Shown one piece after another: positions 6,196-14,363 of a stretch of DNA of 14,559 nt (the stretch's first letter is position 1; each line of letters begins with the position of its first letter). Source of the stretch: Actinomycetota bacterium (lineage in GTDB: Bacteria > Cyanobacteriota > Vampirovibrionia > Obscuribacterales > Obscuribacteraceae); NCBI GenBank assembly GCA_903970355.1, contig CAJCIF010000066.1, forward strand, positions 1 to 14,559. Direction: 5' to 3'. The translations under genes and the position numbers were made by a program. The notes beneath the pieces are model-generated. The model did no database searches and was not told the origin of the DNA. It saw only the letters and a program-made list of their open reading frames with translations.

Positions 6196-9100
6196 TTAGG
6201 TGGAAACGATACTATTCATTTCCAGGTTGTATAGAGCGCCGTGCTGCGCGAAATAGAGTACGGGAGTGGCTTTGAATCCGCCTAAGCGTTCAATTGCTTG
6301 TACGTATCCGTCCAATTGTTTGCGATGTTGTTTGGCTTGTGTCGTTATGTCGGCAATCTGAAAATCATCCGTTTTGTAATCCACGACGTACCAATTGCCA
6401 TTGGCGTCTTGAAGCACTAAGTCTGGTCGTTTGATATCAACCTCGCCTTCTCGAGTTTGAAAGTACGGCAATTCGTGTAATCGGTGTTGAGCAGTGCGAA
6501 TGAGCTCGAATAATGGACTTTCGAAATAGGTGGTGAGCAATCGCTTTCCTTCTACGATTAATGCATTCAACGCATCATGATGTGCAACGAATGTACCTTG
6601 TTTTTGAGCTAACACAAACATCAACTCTTCGTTGACAACTTTGTCTGCAGAAGGAATAGATTCCATCAAAGCGTGAAAGTAATTGCCGATTACAATCTGA
6701 TTAAACTTCACCACACTGTTTCTGGGCGTAATTCTTGTTGTTTCAAGCCAGACTGAAGGCATCTCTTGTGGATCGCCCAGAAGTGGTTCGATTAGATCGC
6801 AATTCGGAATGCTCAAATTCGCCTGCTCGATTTTTTCGCGCGCTTCTGTTGCCGCGAAAATAGAAAGTTGATTGCCCTTGTCTTTTTTCTTTTTACCAAC
6901 AACCGGTTCAGGTTTAGGTGGCTTCACTACCAGATCCGGAAAACGCAACTTGAATGTTGCAGCTGAACCGGCAACGCATTGAATACTTTCTGCTTCACGA
7001 ACACCAGGCTCTTCTCCAGGATCAAATAGAAGTGGCCGTATCCATTGGCCAAAGGATGCCGTTCGTTTTCCATCCACATTGAAGAAAAGCGCCAGGTGAT
7101 CCTTGGCACGCGTCATCGCCACATAGAGAAGGCGTTTCTTCTCCGCTTCCTCCATATCCTTCTCAAGCCAATTGGCCAGCTCGTAAAAGAGTGGTGGTGA
7201 CTCATCGTAATTCCGGGTCGGATCAAAGGCTATTCCATACTCGCGATGAAACAAAAGTTTGTTCTGGAAATTTTTCTGCAGTGCAGTGAGACGCGGCAAA
7301 ATAACAATTGGAAATTCCAGACCTTTAGAGGTATGAATGGTCATTATCTTTACGGAATTCCGCGCATCAACCGGTGCGTCCTTTTGCACGACATTGAGTT
7401 TTCGCATGGACTTTATGTGTTTGGCAAACTCTCCACAAGACATCTCCTCATGCGATGAGGCTAAATCTACAAACTTCCAAATATTGCGCGAACGCTGTCG
7501 CCCGTCTCGGCCCTGTGCCAGCACGATATCGTAATGTGTGTTGCGCACGATGTTTCTCACCAATTCACCAAGTGGCTGCACGAATGAATCGGCAATCAGT
7601 CTTTTTAGTCGTGAAACAGCCTCACTAACCAGCTCAAATCCGGGCATCCGCTTACTCGCTTGCCGCTGGAGCGCTTCCCAGAGGGGAGTGGAAGGATAAG
7701 TGGCGACAATGTTATGAATCAGGTCATCTGCAATGCAGAAAATAGGTGAACGTAGTACACCCAAAAGCGCATGGCTATTGGATGGATTGTGTAGAAACTC
7801 AAGCAAATTTTCGAGATCGAAAACTTCCTGGCGCTGTAGATATCCTTGCCCGCCTAGTTTTACGTATGGAATGTCTGCTGCCGCCAATGCTCTTTCAATA
7901 CCGACAGACTCGTTATTGGTCTGAACGAGAATGGCAAAATCACCATAACCAGCCGGTCTTTCGCTTTCGCCTTCTTTAACGGGAATTTGTTCGGAAATCT
8001 TAGCTCGAATCCAGTCTGCCACTAATCTGCCTTCGCGATCCTCCAGCGATGTTGTGCTTTCCTCATCTGCCTGAAAAGCGATTACTTCAACGCGATTTTC
8101 TTTGGCAGTCCCGAGCATCGGATTGAGTGGACGATAACTGGCGGCATATGGGCTGGATGTTTCACTGAGCAGCTCTTCGAAGATGGCGTTGAAGAATTCA
8201 ACAATGCTTGCGTGACTTCTAAACGAATCGGACAATTCAACGAGCAGGTGATCCTTTTCGAAACTGGTCTGCCAACGTTTAAAAGTTGCAACATCTGCGC
8301 CCTGGAACTTATAGATGGACTGTTTATCATCGCCAATTAAAAACAGCTTCGAATCCGGGCCGGATAGCTTGCTCACTATCTCTGCTTGCAATCTATTTGT
8401 GTCTTGAAATTCGTCTACGCAGATTTGTTTGAGCAGATTTGCATAGTAGCCGTGCACCTGATCGTTATCACCATGCAGTGTTGTATGAGCTTGCAGAATC
8501 AAATCATCAAAATCAAAAAGATTAGCTGCCCGCTTCTTCTCTTTGTATTGAGCAATTGTTCTCTGGGCAAGCGACAACACTAATTGAATATCTCGCCAAT
8601 TCTCTTCGTCCTGACGGGATGGCTTTGCTTTGATCTGGCAGACTTTTAGACCGCGAGTTTTGGTTATGAAGAACAAGCACTGATCGCGTAATTGGCGCAA
8701 AAGAACACGAACTTTTTCGGCACTCTCATTCTTCTTGCCGATATTGCCTACCGGTTCACAAAATGATTCGAGACACCCCCAACATGTTGCAACATCTTCG
8801 CTGTTTGTTCTTGGGGAGATGCGATTGGCAATAAAAATCATAGACCGCAAGGTATCGGCACGGCGTGCTTCCAGCTTATCTCCCAGCTGCACATCACCGG
8901 CTTCCTGCAATGCTTCCAGAGCGTTTGACCAGCAATCATCCGCCACGAGCTTGCCTAATATCATCATTTGGATGCGCGTCAAAAGATTCTGCAAATAATT
9001 TGAGAATTGTGCTTGATCGAAATTCGTCATTGGAGCAATTGCCTGCTCGAACAACGATACCGATTTCAAAACACTGCTCAGCCAACGTGTTATTGCATCT

Positions 9101-9588
9101 ATATCGAAATTCATGAGGAGCTCGTGCTCAGGCAGTTGCTCTTCTATAACTTCGCGGAAAGTATCTTCAATTGACTCAGCATACAACTCGGCGCGCTGCA
9201 CGTCGTCCATTTGTTCAAAGTGCGGATCTGTCTCAGATTCAATTGAAAAGTTACGTAGTATGGATTCACAAAGCGAGTGGATAGTGCCAATGCGAGCGTT
9301 GTCTATTTCCGTCAGGCAGCGAGCCCAGCGAATACGAGACTCCGCATCGGCTTCAGCATAGAGTTTGCTTATTTCACCTTTCAAACGAGTCTTCATTTCA
9401 GCAGCCGCTTTTCGCGTGAATGTGACGGCGAGAATATCGCCGATTTTTGCCTCAGGGACATTCCGTAGATAATTTACGAGCCGGCTTACGAGGGTGCTTG
9501 TTTTACCGGAACCGGCTCCAGCAGCCACAAGTACACTTCGATCGATTGAGGTGGCTGCTTTTTCTTGATTTTCGGTTAGCGCTACCAT
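6196..9588 (-). CDS. addA: AddA: helicase-nuclease subunit of the AddAB double-strand-break resection enzyme
   Basis: AddA unwinds DNA 3'-5' from a broken end and cuts one strand; with AddB it makes the 3' single strand onto which RecA loads. The 1130-residue product has the complete UvrD/Rep (SF1A) helicase set: Gln8 (Q motif), Walker A AGAGSGKT (23-30), motif Ia AVTFTRKAAAEM, Walker B VDEFQDTN with Asp392-Glu393, GDDKQSIYKFQGAD, HTSKGLEFPIVILPRL (around 751-766), and YVAMTRAKDHLALFF (around 820). The C-terminus carries a RecB-type nuclease: His972, Asp1056, and Asp1070 with Lys1072 in VVDYKTD. All expected catalytic residues are present, so it should be active. It is a little shorter than the roughly 1230-residue Bacillus protein. 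The ATG at 9588 overlaps the addB stop codon by 7 bases and has GGAG 8 bases upstream inside addB, indicating translational coupling. Confidence 0.95.
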   Translation of the reverse strand: MVALTENQEKAATSIDRSVLVAAGAGSGKTSTLVSRLVNYLRNVPEAKIGDILAVTFTRKAAAEMKTRLKGEISKLYAEADAESRIRWARCLTEIDNARIGTIHSLCESILRNFSIESETDPHFEQMDDVQRAELYAESIEDTFREVIEEQLPEHELLMNFDIDAITRWLSSVLKSVSLFEQAIAPMTNFDQAQFSNYLQNLLTRIQMMILGKLVADDCWSNALEALQEAGDVQLGDKLEARRADTLRSMIFIANRISPRTNSEDVATCWGCLESFCEPVGNIGKKNESAEKVRVLLRQLRDQCLFFITKTRGLKVCQIKAKPSRQDEENWRDIQLVLSLAQRTIAQYKEKKRAANLFDFDDLILQAHTTLHGDNDQVHGYYANLLKQICVDEFQDTNRLQAEIVSKLSGPDSKLFLIGDDKQSIYKFQGADVATFKRWQTSFEKDHLLVELSDSFRSHASIVEFFNAIFEELLSETSSPYAASYRPLNPMLGTAKENRVEVIAFQADEESTTSLEDREGRLVADWIRAKISEQIPVKEGESERPAGYGDFAILVQTNNESVGIERALAAADIPYVKLGGQGYLQRQEVFDLENLLEFLHNPSNSHALLGVLRSPIFCIADDLIHNIVATYPSTPLWEALQRQASKRMPGFELVSEAVSRLKRLIADSFVQPLGELVRNIVRNTHYDIVLAQGRDGRQRSRNIWKFVDLASSHEEMSCGEFAKHIKSMRKLNVVQKDAPVDARNSVKIMTIHTSKGLEFPIVILPRLTALQKNFQNKLLFHREYGIAFDPTRNYDESPPLFYELANWLEKDMEEAEKKRLLYVAMTRAKDHLALFFNVDGKRTASFGQWIRPLLFDPGEEPGVREAESIQCVAGSAATFKLRFPDLVVKPPKPEPVVGKKKKDKGNQLSIFAATEAREKIEQANLSIPNCDLIEPLLGDPQEMPSVWLETTRITPRNSVVKFNQIVIGNYFHALMESIPSADKVVNEELMFVLAQKQGTFVAHHDALNALIVEGKRLLTTYFESPLFELIRTAQHRLHELPYFQTREGEVDIKRPDLVLQDANGNWYVVDYKTDDFQIADITTQAKQHRKQLDGYVQAIERLGGFKATPVLYFAQHGALYNLEMNSIVST

Positions 9589-12500
9589 GAATCGCTCTCC
9601 TCACCCACCATCTCTTTTGTACGGCAAATCATTATTTGATCGCATGATTTACAAACTTTTGGTAAAGCTGGTCGAATCACAAAACTGCCACTCCTGATTT
9701 TTTGCACAAGTTCGGAAACTAATTTTTCCGTGTGCGGGAGTGGTTGATACTCCTGCGGAGAAGAATTGTGGTGGCGCGGAAATAACCTGCCTATGCTCTT
9801 ACCGGATAAGACGCTCAAATAAGCGCCTGCTGTTACCTTTGAATTTGGGCGAATTTCTCGTTCGATAGCTAATCCATATAACGGTAATTGCAAGTTAGTG
9901 CCAAGCATTTGATCTTCTGTGGAGATGCCGCCTGAACCGGATTTGTAGTCAACGACACGAAAACGTTCCGTTGGTTCTCCATCCGGTCCTAGCACTTGAT
10001 CGATTCTGTCTATTCGGCCTCTTACCAAAATCGGCTGTTGCTTGGACTTAATGGAGAGCGGCGGCGCTGAACCATCTTCATCAAAACCAAAAGCTACCTC
10101 TGTGGCAAAAGGTTTGTAGCGTTCCGAAGAGCTGACGGCACGCCATCTTTCTTCTTGCAGAAACCGCTTGACTCGAAATGAGATTTCCCTCTTGTGATAG
10201 AGCCAAAATTCCCCTTTGCGCAAACTGTTTTGGCCTTCTAATTCTTCGAACAATATGTTCAATTTTGCTTCTGCCAATGTGACAGTTTCTTCTTCGGTTA
10301 AATCAAGAATGCCGATGTTTTTGGCAATTAGATCGTTGTAGAAAAGCTCCAGTACCCGGTGAAATGCTGTACCGAGATCTTTTCTTGAAAGTCGCTCTTC
10401 CGGCTCTTGCACAGGATCGAATTTGAGAACCTTCGATACCCAAAAGCGAAAGTGACATTTTCCATATTCGTTGAGTTGACTGGCGCTCCAAAAAGCAGGC
10501 TCTTTAATGGAGACTGACTTGGCTGTAACGAGATCTGTGAGGAAGCCATTGTAGGAGTTAATTGTTATTGGAGCTGTGCGTGCGCCCAATACCAGGCAAG
10601 GTTCGGCAAGCTGATCTTTAATTTGCACTATGACTGGGTTCTCTGTTTTGAGAGTGGTGTGTAACCAGTTGCTTGCCAGAATGGCATTGCGTGGCGAAAC
10701 CGGCTGAGCTAGTTGGTTCACAAAGTAGTCCTCATTCATAACCGTGGTTACGGAAGACTTTGCAATTTCAGTAAACAAAAATGCCGGAATGAGTTCTTCG
10801 CCAGATATGTCGGCAGTGGTTGTAGATGTAACTACCTTTTTGCGAGCCAACTTGAAGAGAGCGTGTAAAAGAGCTGGTTCATAACCTGGTTCGAAACGGG
10901 GATTATGAATGTCTATTCCATATGCCGCCCATGCAGCAACTTCATCACTGCTTACGAAACCACCGCGAACGGTTCTTTTGGGAAACTCGCCCTCCACCAA
11001 CCCTGCGATATATACTTCATCAAACATGCGACTGGGAGCCAGTTCTGCACTGCAAACGAGTACAGTGTTTTTAGTTCTCGCCAATCTTCGGAAATTCGCT
11101 TTTTCCAAATGCAATTGGAGACGTTGCAAAAGCTCTTCAAACGATCTTCTGCGCTGTAAACCCAGGGAAGTATCCAAATTGTCTTCTTGCAATAGTTCGG
11201 CCAGAGAACTTCGAAATTGAGCGATGGCGCTGCGTAGTTCCCACTCTTCGAAAGGCGCTAAATCTCCGTGTGCTGGAAGATTGAGTAAATTATCGAAAAG
11301 ATCTTCGGCCCAACTCACGAAGGCATAGGTATTAGTTATGGCAGTTTGGGGAGAAAGAACATCGAAAACCTTGTTGAGTTTTTGACCAAGATCGCCACCA
11401 ATCTTTTCCGCTGCAAACTGCCACTGTGAGCGACCGCCAATGACATTTAGATCGAGTGACTTCTCATCCAGAAGACTGAGCTCAAAATCACTAATTTGAA
11501 ACGGTTGCTTCTTGAAAAATCTGCTTCTCAAGATCCAGATCAATGGTGCTCTGGGAAAATCAAGACTGTGTATTTCCAGCAATTTAAACAAAAACTGCAC
11601 TACCGGAAGAGCTAACAATTGAATTGGTTCATCCACAAAGCACTCTAATCCAGCATCATCAAATGCAGCAGCAATCGCTTGCCCATACGATCTGAGATTT
11701 CGTGTTGTAACCAATATTTGATTTGGATCTGTGCCATCTATCAAAATAGATCGCTTGATCGAAGCGGCGATTTGTGCCATTTCCAAATAGCGATCTGCGG
11801 CAACAAATGCAGCAAGGTTCGGTGCCATTTGTCGCTTATCCGGCTGATTGACTATTGTTGATTGCCCGCCGAGAATTTCATTTAGCTGTTTGTAGGATGC
11901 CGATTTCCATTCATATGGACGGGAATGCTCGAATCGTTCCATACCCCAATGCAAAGTTTCATCTTCATCATCTGCATAGTCGAAAGAAAGAATGAGGCTC
12001 TGAGCATGTTCGGCAACGGAAGAAATTACCCGTAACTGCAGGGGATTGAATCTGTCGAATCCATCGAACACGATCATTTCCGGAACTCCCGGAACCTCCG
12101 GAGCGCTACACAATTCCAACAGCTTGTAAGCAGTACGCCTTTCGTCTATAAGATTGATCTGATCCAGTTTTTTCCAATAGGCTTCGTAGACTTTACTGAG
12201 CTCCATGTATCTTGTATTTTGCGCCGCTGTTTTTTCAAGCTGCATAATCACATGAGATGGACTCAGAGAAGACCGTTGCAACTCGTCAATGAGATCGAGT
12301 ATCGCTTTGGCTGTACCCGCATACTCTGATACCGGTAGCAGTGCCTTCAACTGATTGCTCTCAGCTAACTCTTTCAGCACAATTTCAACAACTCGGGATC
12401 GCACAGAATCTGGAATGATGCGCGGAAACACGTTGTTGCGAGCAAGAATCGTTTCGCACAGTTGATAAAAGGTGACGATGCGGACGCCTGTTATTCCTGG

Positions 12501-12713
12501 TGCTGATGAATTCGTCAGTATCTTCGCAAGCCGAGCTTCAACCAACTTCTTATAACGATGCGATGGTACGACAACAAAAGCCTCATCAGTAGTATGAGAC
12601 GTGCAATGCTGCACGACATCTTTCAACATCGTAAGAGACTTGCCGGAGCGATAAGGCCCAACAAGAATGCGGATATTCTGCTTTGTTTTTAGACGTTGCT
12701 GTACGGTAGCCAT
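9582..12713 (-). CDS. addB: AddB: nuclease subunit of AddAB with a Fe-S cluster
   Basis: AddB partners AddA in break resection and, in Bacillus, its nuclease cuts the 5'-ended strand and it helps recognise Chi. Numbering from ATG 12713 (1043 residues): Walker A GPYRSGKS at 19-26; a long helicase-like middle; and a RecB-type nuclease with His785, Asp902 (GRIDRID), and Asp922/Lys924 (VVDYKSG). Four cysteines flank the nuclease: Cys753 (GKCHFRFW), then Cys1021, Cys1024 and Cys1030 in a C-x2-C-x5-C pattern, the same arrangement as the 4Fe-4S site of Bacillus AddB. The frame stays open into the tRNA gene (an ATG at 12764), but that start would lie within tRNA-Arg; ATG 12713 lies 26 bases after the tRNA and puts Walker A at the usual distance from the N-terminus. 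No good ribosome binding site precedes it. addA follows with a 7-base overlap. Confidence 0.93.
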   Translation of the reverse strand: MATVQQRLKTKQNIRILVGPYRSGKSLTMLKDVVQHCTSHTTDEAFVVVPSHRYKKLVEARLAKILTNSSAPGITGVRIVTFYQLCETILARNNVFPRIIPDSVRSRVVEIVLKELAESNQLKALLPVSEYAGTAKAILDLIDELQRSSLSPSHVIMQLEKTAAQNTRYMELSKVYEAYWKKLDQINLIDERRTAYKLLELCSAPEVPGVPEMIVFDGFDRFNPLQLRVISSVAEHAQSLILSFDYADDEDETLHWGMERFEHSRPYEWKSASYKQLNEILGGQSTIVNQPDKRQMAPNLAAFVAADRYLEMAQIAASIKRSILIDGTDPNQILVTTRNLRSYGQAIAAAFDDAGLECFVDEPIQLLALPVVQFLFKLLEIHSLDFPRAPLIWILRSRFFKKQPFQISDFELSLLDEKSLDLNVIGGRSQWQFAAEKIGGDLGQKLNKVFDVLSPQTAITNTYAFVSWAEDLFDNLLNLPAHGDLAPFEEWELRSAIAQFRSSLAELLQEDNLDTSLGLQRRRSFEELLQRLQLHLEKANFRRLARTKNTVLVCSAELAPSRMFDEVYIAGLVEGEFPKRTVRGGFVSSDEVAAWAAYGIDIHNPRFEPGYEPALLHALFKLARKKVVTSTTTADISGEELIPAFLFTEIAKSSVTTVMNEDYFVNQLAQPVSPRNAILASNWLHTTLKTENPVIVQIKDQLAEPCLVLGARTAPITINSYNGFLTDLVTAKSVSIKEPAFWSASQLNEYGKCHFRFWVSKVLKFDPVQEPEERLSRKDLGTAFHRVLELFYNDLIAKNIGILDLTEEETVTLAEAKLNILFEELEGQNSLRKGEFWLYHKREISFRVKRFLQEERWRAVSSSERYKPFATEVAFGFDEDGSAPPLSIKSKQQPILVRGRIDRIDQVLGPDGEPTERFRVVDYKSGSGGISTEDQMLGTNLQLPLYGLAIEREIRPNSKVTAGAYLSVLSGKSIGRLFPRHHNSSPQEYQPLPHTEKLVSELVQKIRSGSFVIRPALPKVCKSCDQIMICRTKEMVGEESDSW

Positions 12714-12739
12714 GCAAGTGCATTTGGAGGCTAAGAATT

Positions 12740-12813
<74 letters not shown>

Positions 12814-12823
12814 AACGCCTCAC

Positions 12824-12829
12824 ATTATA
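12824..12829 (-). promoter_or_regulatory. -10 box of the tRNA-Arg (and probably addBA) promoter
   Basis: A consensus TATAAT lies 10 bases upstream of the tRNA 5' end on the minus strand, which would leave only about 3-4 bases of leader. No convincing -35 is found at 16-18 bases; a perfect TTGACA at 12904-12899 is about 70 bases further upstream and has no good -10 of its own. Confidence 0.55.
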
Positions 12830-12936
12830 TCTTGCACAAGATGCAAAGCGCAGAACCGAGCCCACCGCAACGCCTCAAGTAAAGCACTCGAAACTACCTG
12901 TCAACACAAATGATATCTAAAGGACATGTTGCAGGA

Positions 12937-13037
12937 TCGCGCGGCCGAATAATCAGCGAAGCGCAGCCGCGGCGAGGAGCCGTGGCTGCGCGTAGCGCGA
13001 ACACGCGCGGAGAAGCTGCGAAGCGGCTTCGGAGCGC
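12937..13037. repeat. GC-rich block of three consecutive hairpins (REP/BIME-like)
   Basis: This block is far more GC-rich than its surroundings and fills most of the gap between the Crp gene and the tRNA promoter. It holds: (a) 12961-12972 pairing with 12980-12991, a 12-bp stem with one G-T position and a 7-base loop; (b) GCGCG 12995-12999 with CGCGC 13004-13008, loop AACA; (c) GAAGC 13012-13016 with GCTTC 13026-13030. GCGAAGC/GAAGC-type words recur. The hairpins start 12 bases after the Crp stop codon. No T-run follows, so this looks like a dispersed extragenic palindromic element that may also protect or end the Crp transcript. Copy number in the genome is unknown from here. Confidence 0.6.
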
Positions 13038-13041
13038 TTAT

Positions 13042-13734
13042 TTACGTCCGTCTTACGATATCTTCTAGGGCAGGCATATCATGGATGGTGACTCGCTTCG
13101 ATTCAATTTCGATCCAATGACTGGTGCGGAATCGATTCAAAATCTGTGTTACGGTCACGCGCGATGAACCAACGAGATCAGCAATTTCCTGGTGAGTGAG
13201 CGGAAATTCTACTCGAATTCCTTTTGGTGTCACTTTGCCATGGCTTTCGGCGAGTGAAATCAACAATCTTGCCACGCGACTTGGAACTTGTCTGAAAACA
13301 AGATCTTCGATGCGAGCTTGTGCTTGTTTCAAGCGGCCGCCGATAATCTGAATTAATCTAATTCCAAATTCCGGATTTTCTCTGATAAAGCTCTGGAAGA
13401 CTTCGCGGCTAATCTGATAAACACGCGAATCTTCTAACGTTTCGGCATAGCTGTCGTGTTCGCCGGTTTCCCAGGCTGCTTCGCCGATTAAATCGCCAGG
13501 ACCTAAGAGCGCAAGAATAACGGTTTTGCCTTCTATAGAAAGCCTGGTTACACGTATCCGGCCCTTTTCTATAAAGTAGATGGCCTCTGAAGGTGTTCCT
13601 GGTGTGAAAAGCATATGATGCTTGGGCAGTTCCAGTTCTTCTAATATGCCGAGAAGCCTGCCCAGCTCTACGGCATTGAAAGATTCAAAAATTTCGGATT
13701 GTCTGAGGCTGAACAATTTAGGTGCCGCTTTCAT
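13042..13734 (-). CDS. Crp/Fnr-family transcription regulator
   Basis: The 230-residue protein has a cyclic-nucleotide-binding-type beta-roll (about 24-115, with LFTPGTPSEAIYFIEKGRIRV and GPGDLIGEAAWETG), a long dimerisation helix (about 115-145), and a C-terminal winged helix-turn-helix (about 179-203, LTHQEIADLVGSSRVTVTQI). The recognition helix is close to that of NtcA and other family members (GSxRVTVT). In the phosphate-binding cassette the glutamate is kept (Glu85), but the arginine that binds the cAMP phosphate in E. coli CRP appears to be Asp94 here. There is no cysteine at all, so it is neither a cAMP-CRP nor an Fe-S FNR type; the signal is unknown. The ATG at 13734 has GGAGG 5 bases upstream. 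It is transcribed away from recA, and the tRNA follows downstream on the same strand. Confidence 0.9.
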   Translation of the reverse strand: MKAAPKLFSLRQSEIFESFNAVELGRLLGILEELELPKHHMLFTPGTPSEAIYFIEKGRIRVTRLSIEGKTVILALLGPGDLIGEAAWETGEHDSYAETLEDSRVYQISREVFQSFIRENPEFGIRLIQIIGGRLKQAQARIEDLVFRQVPSRVARLLISLAESHGKVTPKGIRVEFPLTHQEIADLVGSSRVTVTQILNRFRTSHWIEIESKRVTIHDMPALEDIVRRT

Positions 13735-13947
13735 CCTTCCCTCCGGTTCGAAAACCCGTTAGACATCGTGTTTTCTTGGTGACATGCCCACCTGGCTTTA
13801 AAAACCCGGGGTTTGAACTCATTTGCCTTCTCGAACGTTATAGGAGCGAAGGGTTTTGAGAATTGTTAGTTAGCAACACTTCTATACCCTGATCGAGGTC
13901 ATTGAAACCCCTCGACTCTCGGCACCCGGAAAATATCTGATTTGCAG

Positions 13948-13979
13948 GGCTCGGACTGCCGTGAGCGGCAGCTGGAGCC
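13948..13979 (+). ncRNA. Possible structured leader element between the Crp gene and the recA side
   Basis: GGCTC (13948-13952) pairs with GAGCC (13975-13979); after a 3x3 internal loop, CTGCCG (13956-13961) pairs with CGGCAG (13966-13971), closed by TGAG. This is the only marked structure in the otherwise featureless stretch 13735-14084, where I found no convincing promoter or gene. It could belong to a leader for the small reading frame at 14085 and recA. It matches no riboswitch class I recognise. Confidence 0.35.
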
Positions 13980-14084
13980 AGTCTTGTGTCGTTCTCGCTT
14001 TGTTAAACCGCCTTTTTGCCCTGTAAATCAGCTTGTGTTCTGCTTCCAAACTCGCCCCCCGGCAAATAATTTAAGGAGACGAAA

Positions 14085-14258
14085 ATGCTACTTGCTATAT
14101 GTGGTGCCAATGCCAATGCGGCGGTGTCTGATATCACTAAGACAGCACCGGCGCCGGTTTCTTTCCAATTTGCCTACTTTGGCATTGGAAATGGTGCATC
14201 CAGCCGCTATAATCTTGCAAAGGCGCGTTGTCGCTGCCGCACTGAAGATACTAGTTGA
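14085..14258 (+). CDS. Candidate small protein or leader peptide upstream of recA, 57 residues
   Basis: The ATG at 14085 is preceded by AAGGAG (14073-14078) with a 6-base spacer, the best ribosome binding site in this region, and the frame runs to TGA at 14256-14258. The product begins MLLAICGANANAAVSDITKT, is Ala-rich, contains three cysteines (Cys6, Cys49, Cys51) and ends in a basic RCRCR patch. I recognise no family, signal peptide or clear membrane segment. It ends 105 bases before recA on the same strand, so it could be co-transcribed as a leader or small gene. A 10-bp inverted repeat lies inside it (14107-14116 with 14179-14188), which may reflect RNA structure in place of, or as well as, coding. 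A chance frame in a structured leader remains possible. Confidence 0.45.
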   Translation: MLLAICGANANAAVSDITKTAPAPVSFQFAYFGIGNGASSRYNLAKARCRCRTEDTS

Positions 14259-14275
14259 CTGGAATTGAAATGACT

Positions 14276-14317
14276 CGAACCTGTGCTCAGGCACTGTTGG
14301 GGTCCGGCGTTGGTTCG
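14276..14317 (+). other. Nested inverted repeats in the recA leader
   Basis: CGAACC (14276-14281) pairs with GGTTCG (14312-14317), enclosing a smaller GTGC/GCAC hairpin with loop TCAG (14283-14294). It lies between the small reading frame and the recA ribosome binding site. No T-run follows, so it is not an obvious terminator. Confidence 0.3.
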
Positions 14318-14363
14318 TAGAAATTTTTGACCAGATAACTGGCTAGTGACAGGAGAACATAGG

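Noticed and set aside
13850..13866. Gram-positive LexA box near CGAACGTTATAGG
   Set aside because: Only the left half (CGAAC) is present; the matching GTTC half at the required spacing is absent.
13942..14268. 108-codon frame overlapping the pre-recA small frame
   Set aside because: It has no ribosome binding site, its composition is Arg/Cys/Leu-rich as expected for a shadow frame, and the overlapping 14085 frame has a much better start.
14276..14317. Second tRNA fragment suggested by GGTTCG
   Set aside because: No acceptor, D or anticodon stem can be built around it; it is better described as a nested inverted repeat.
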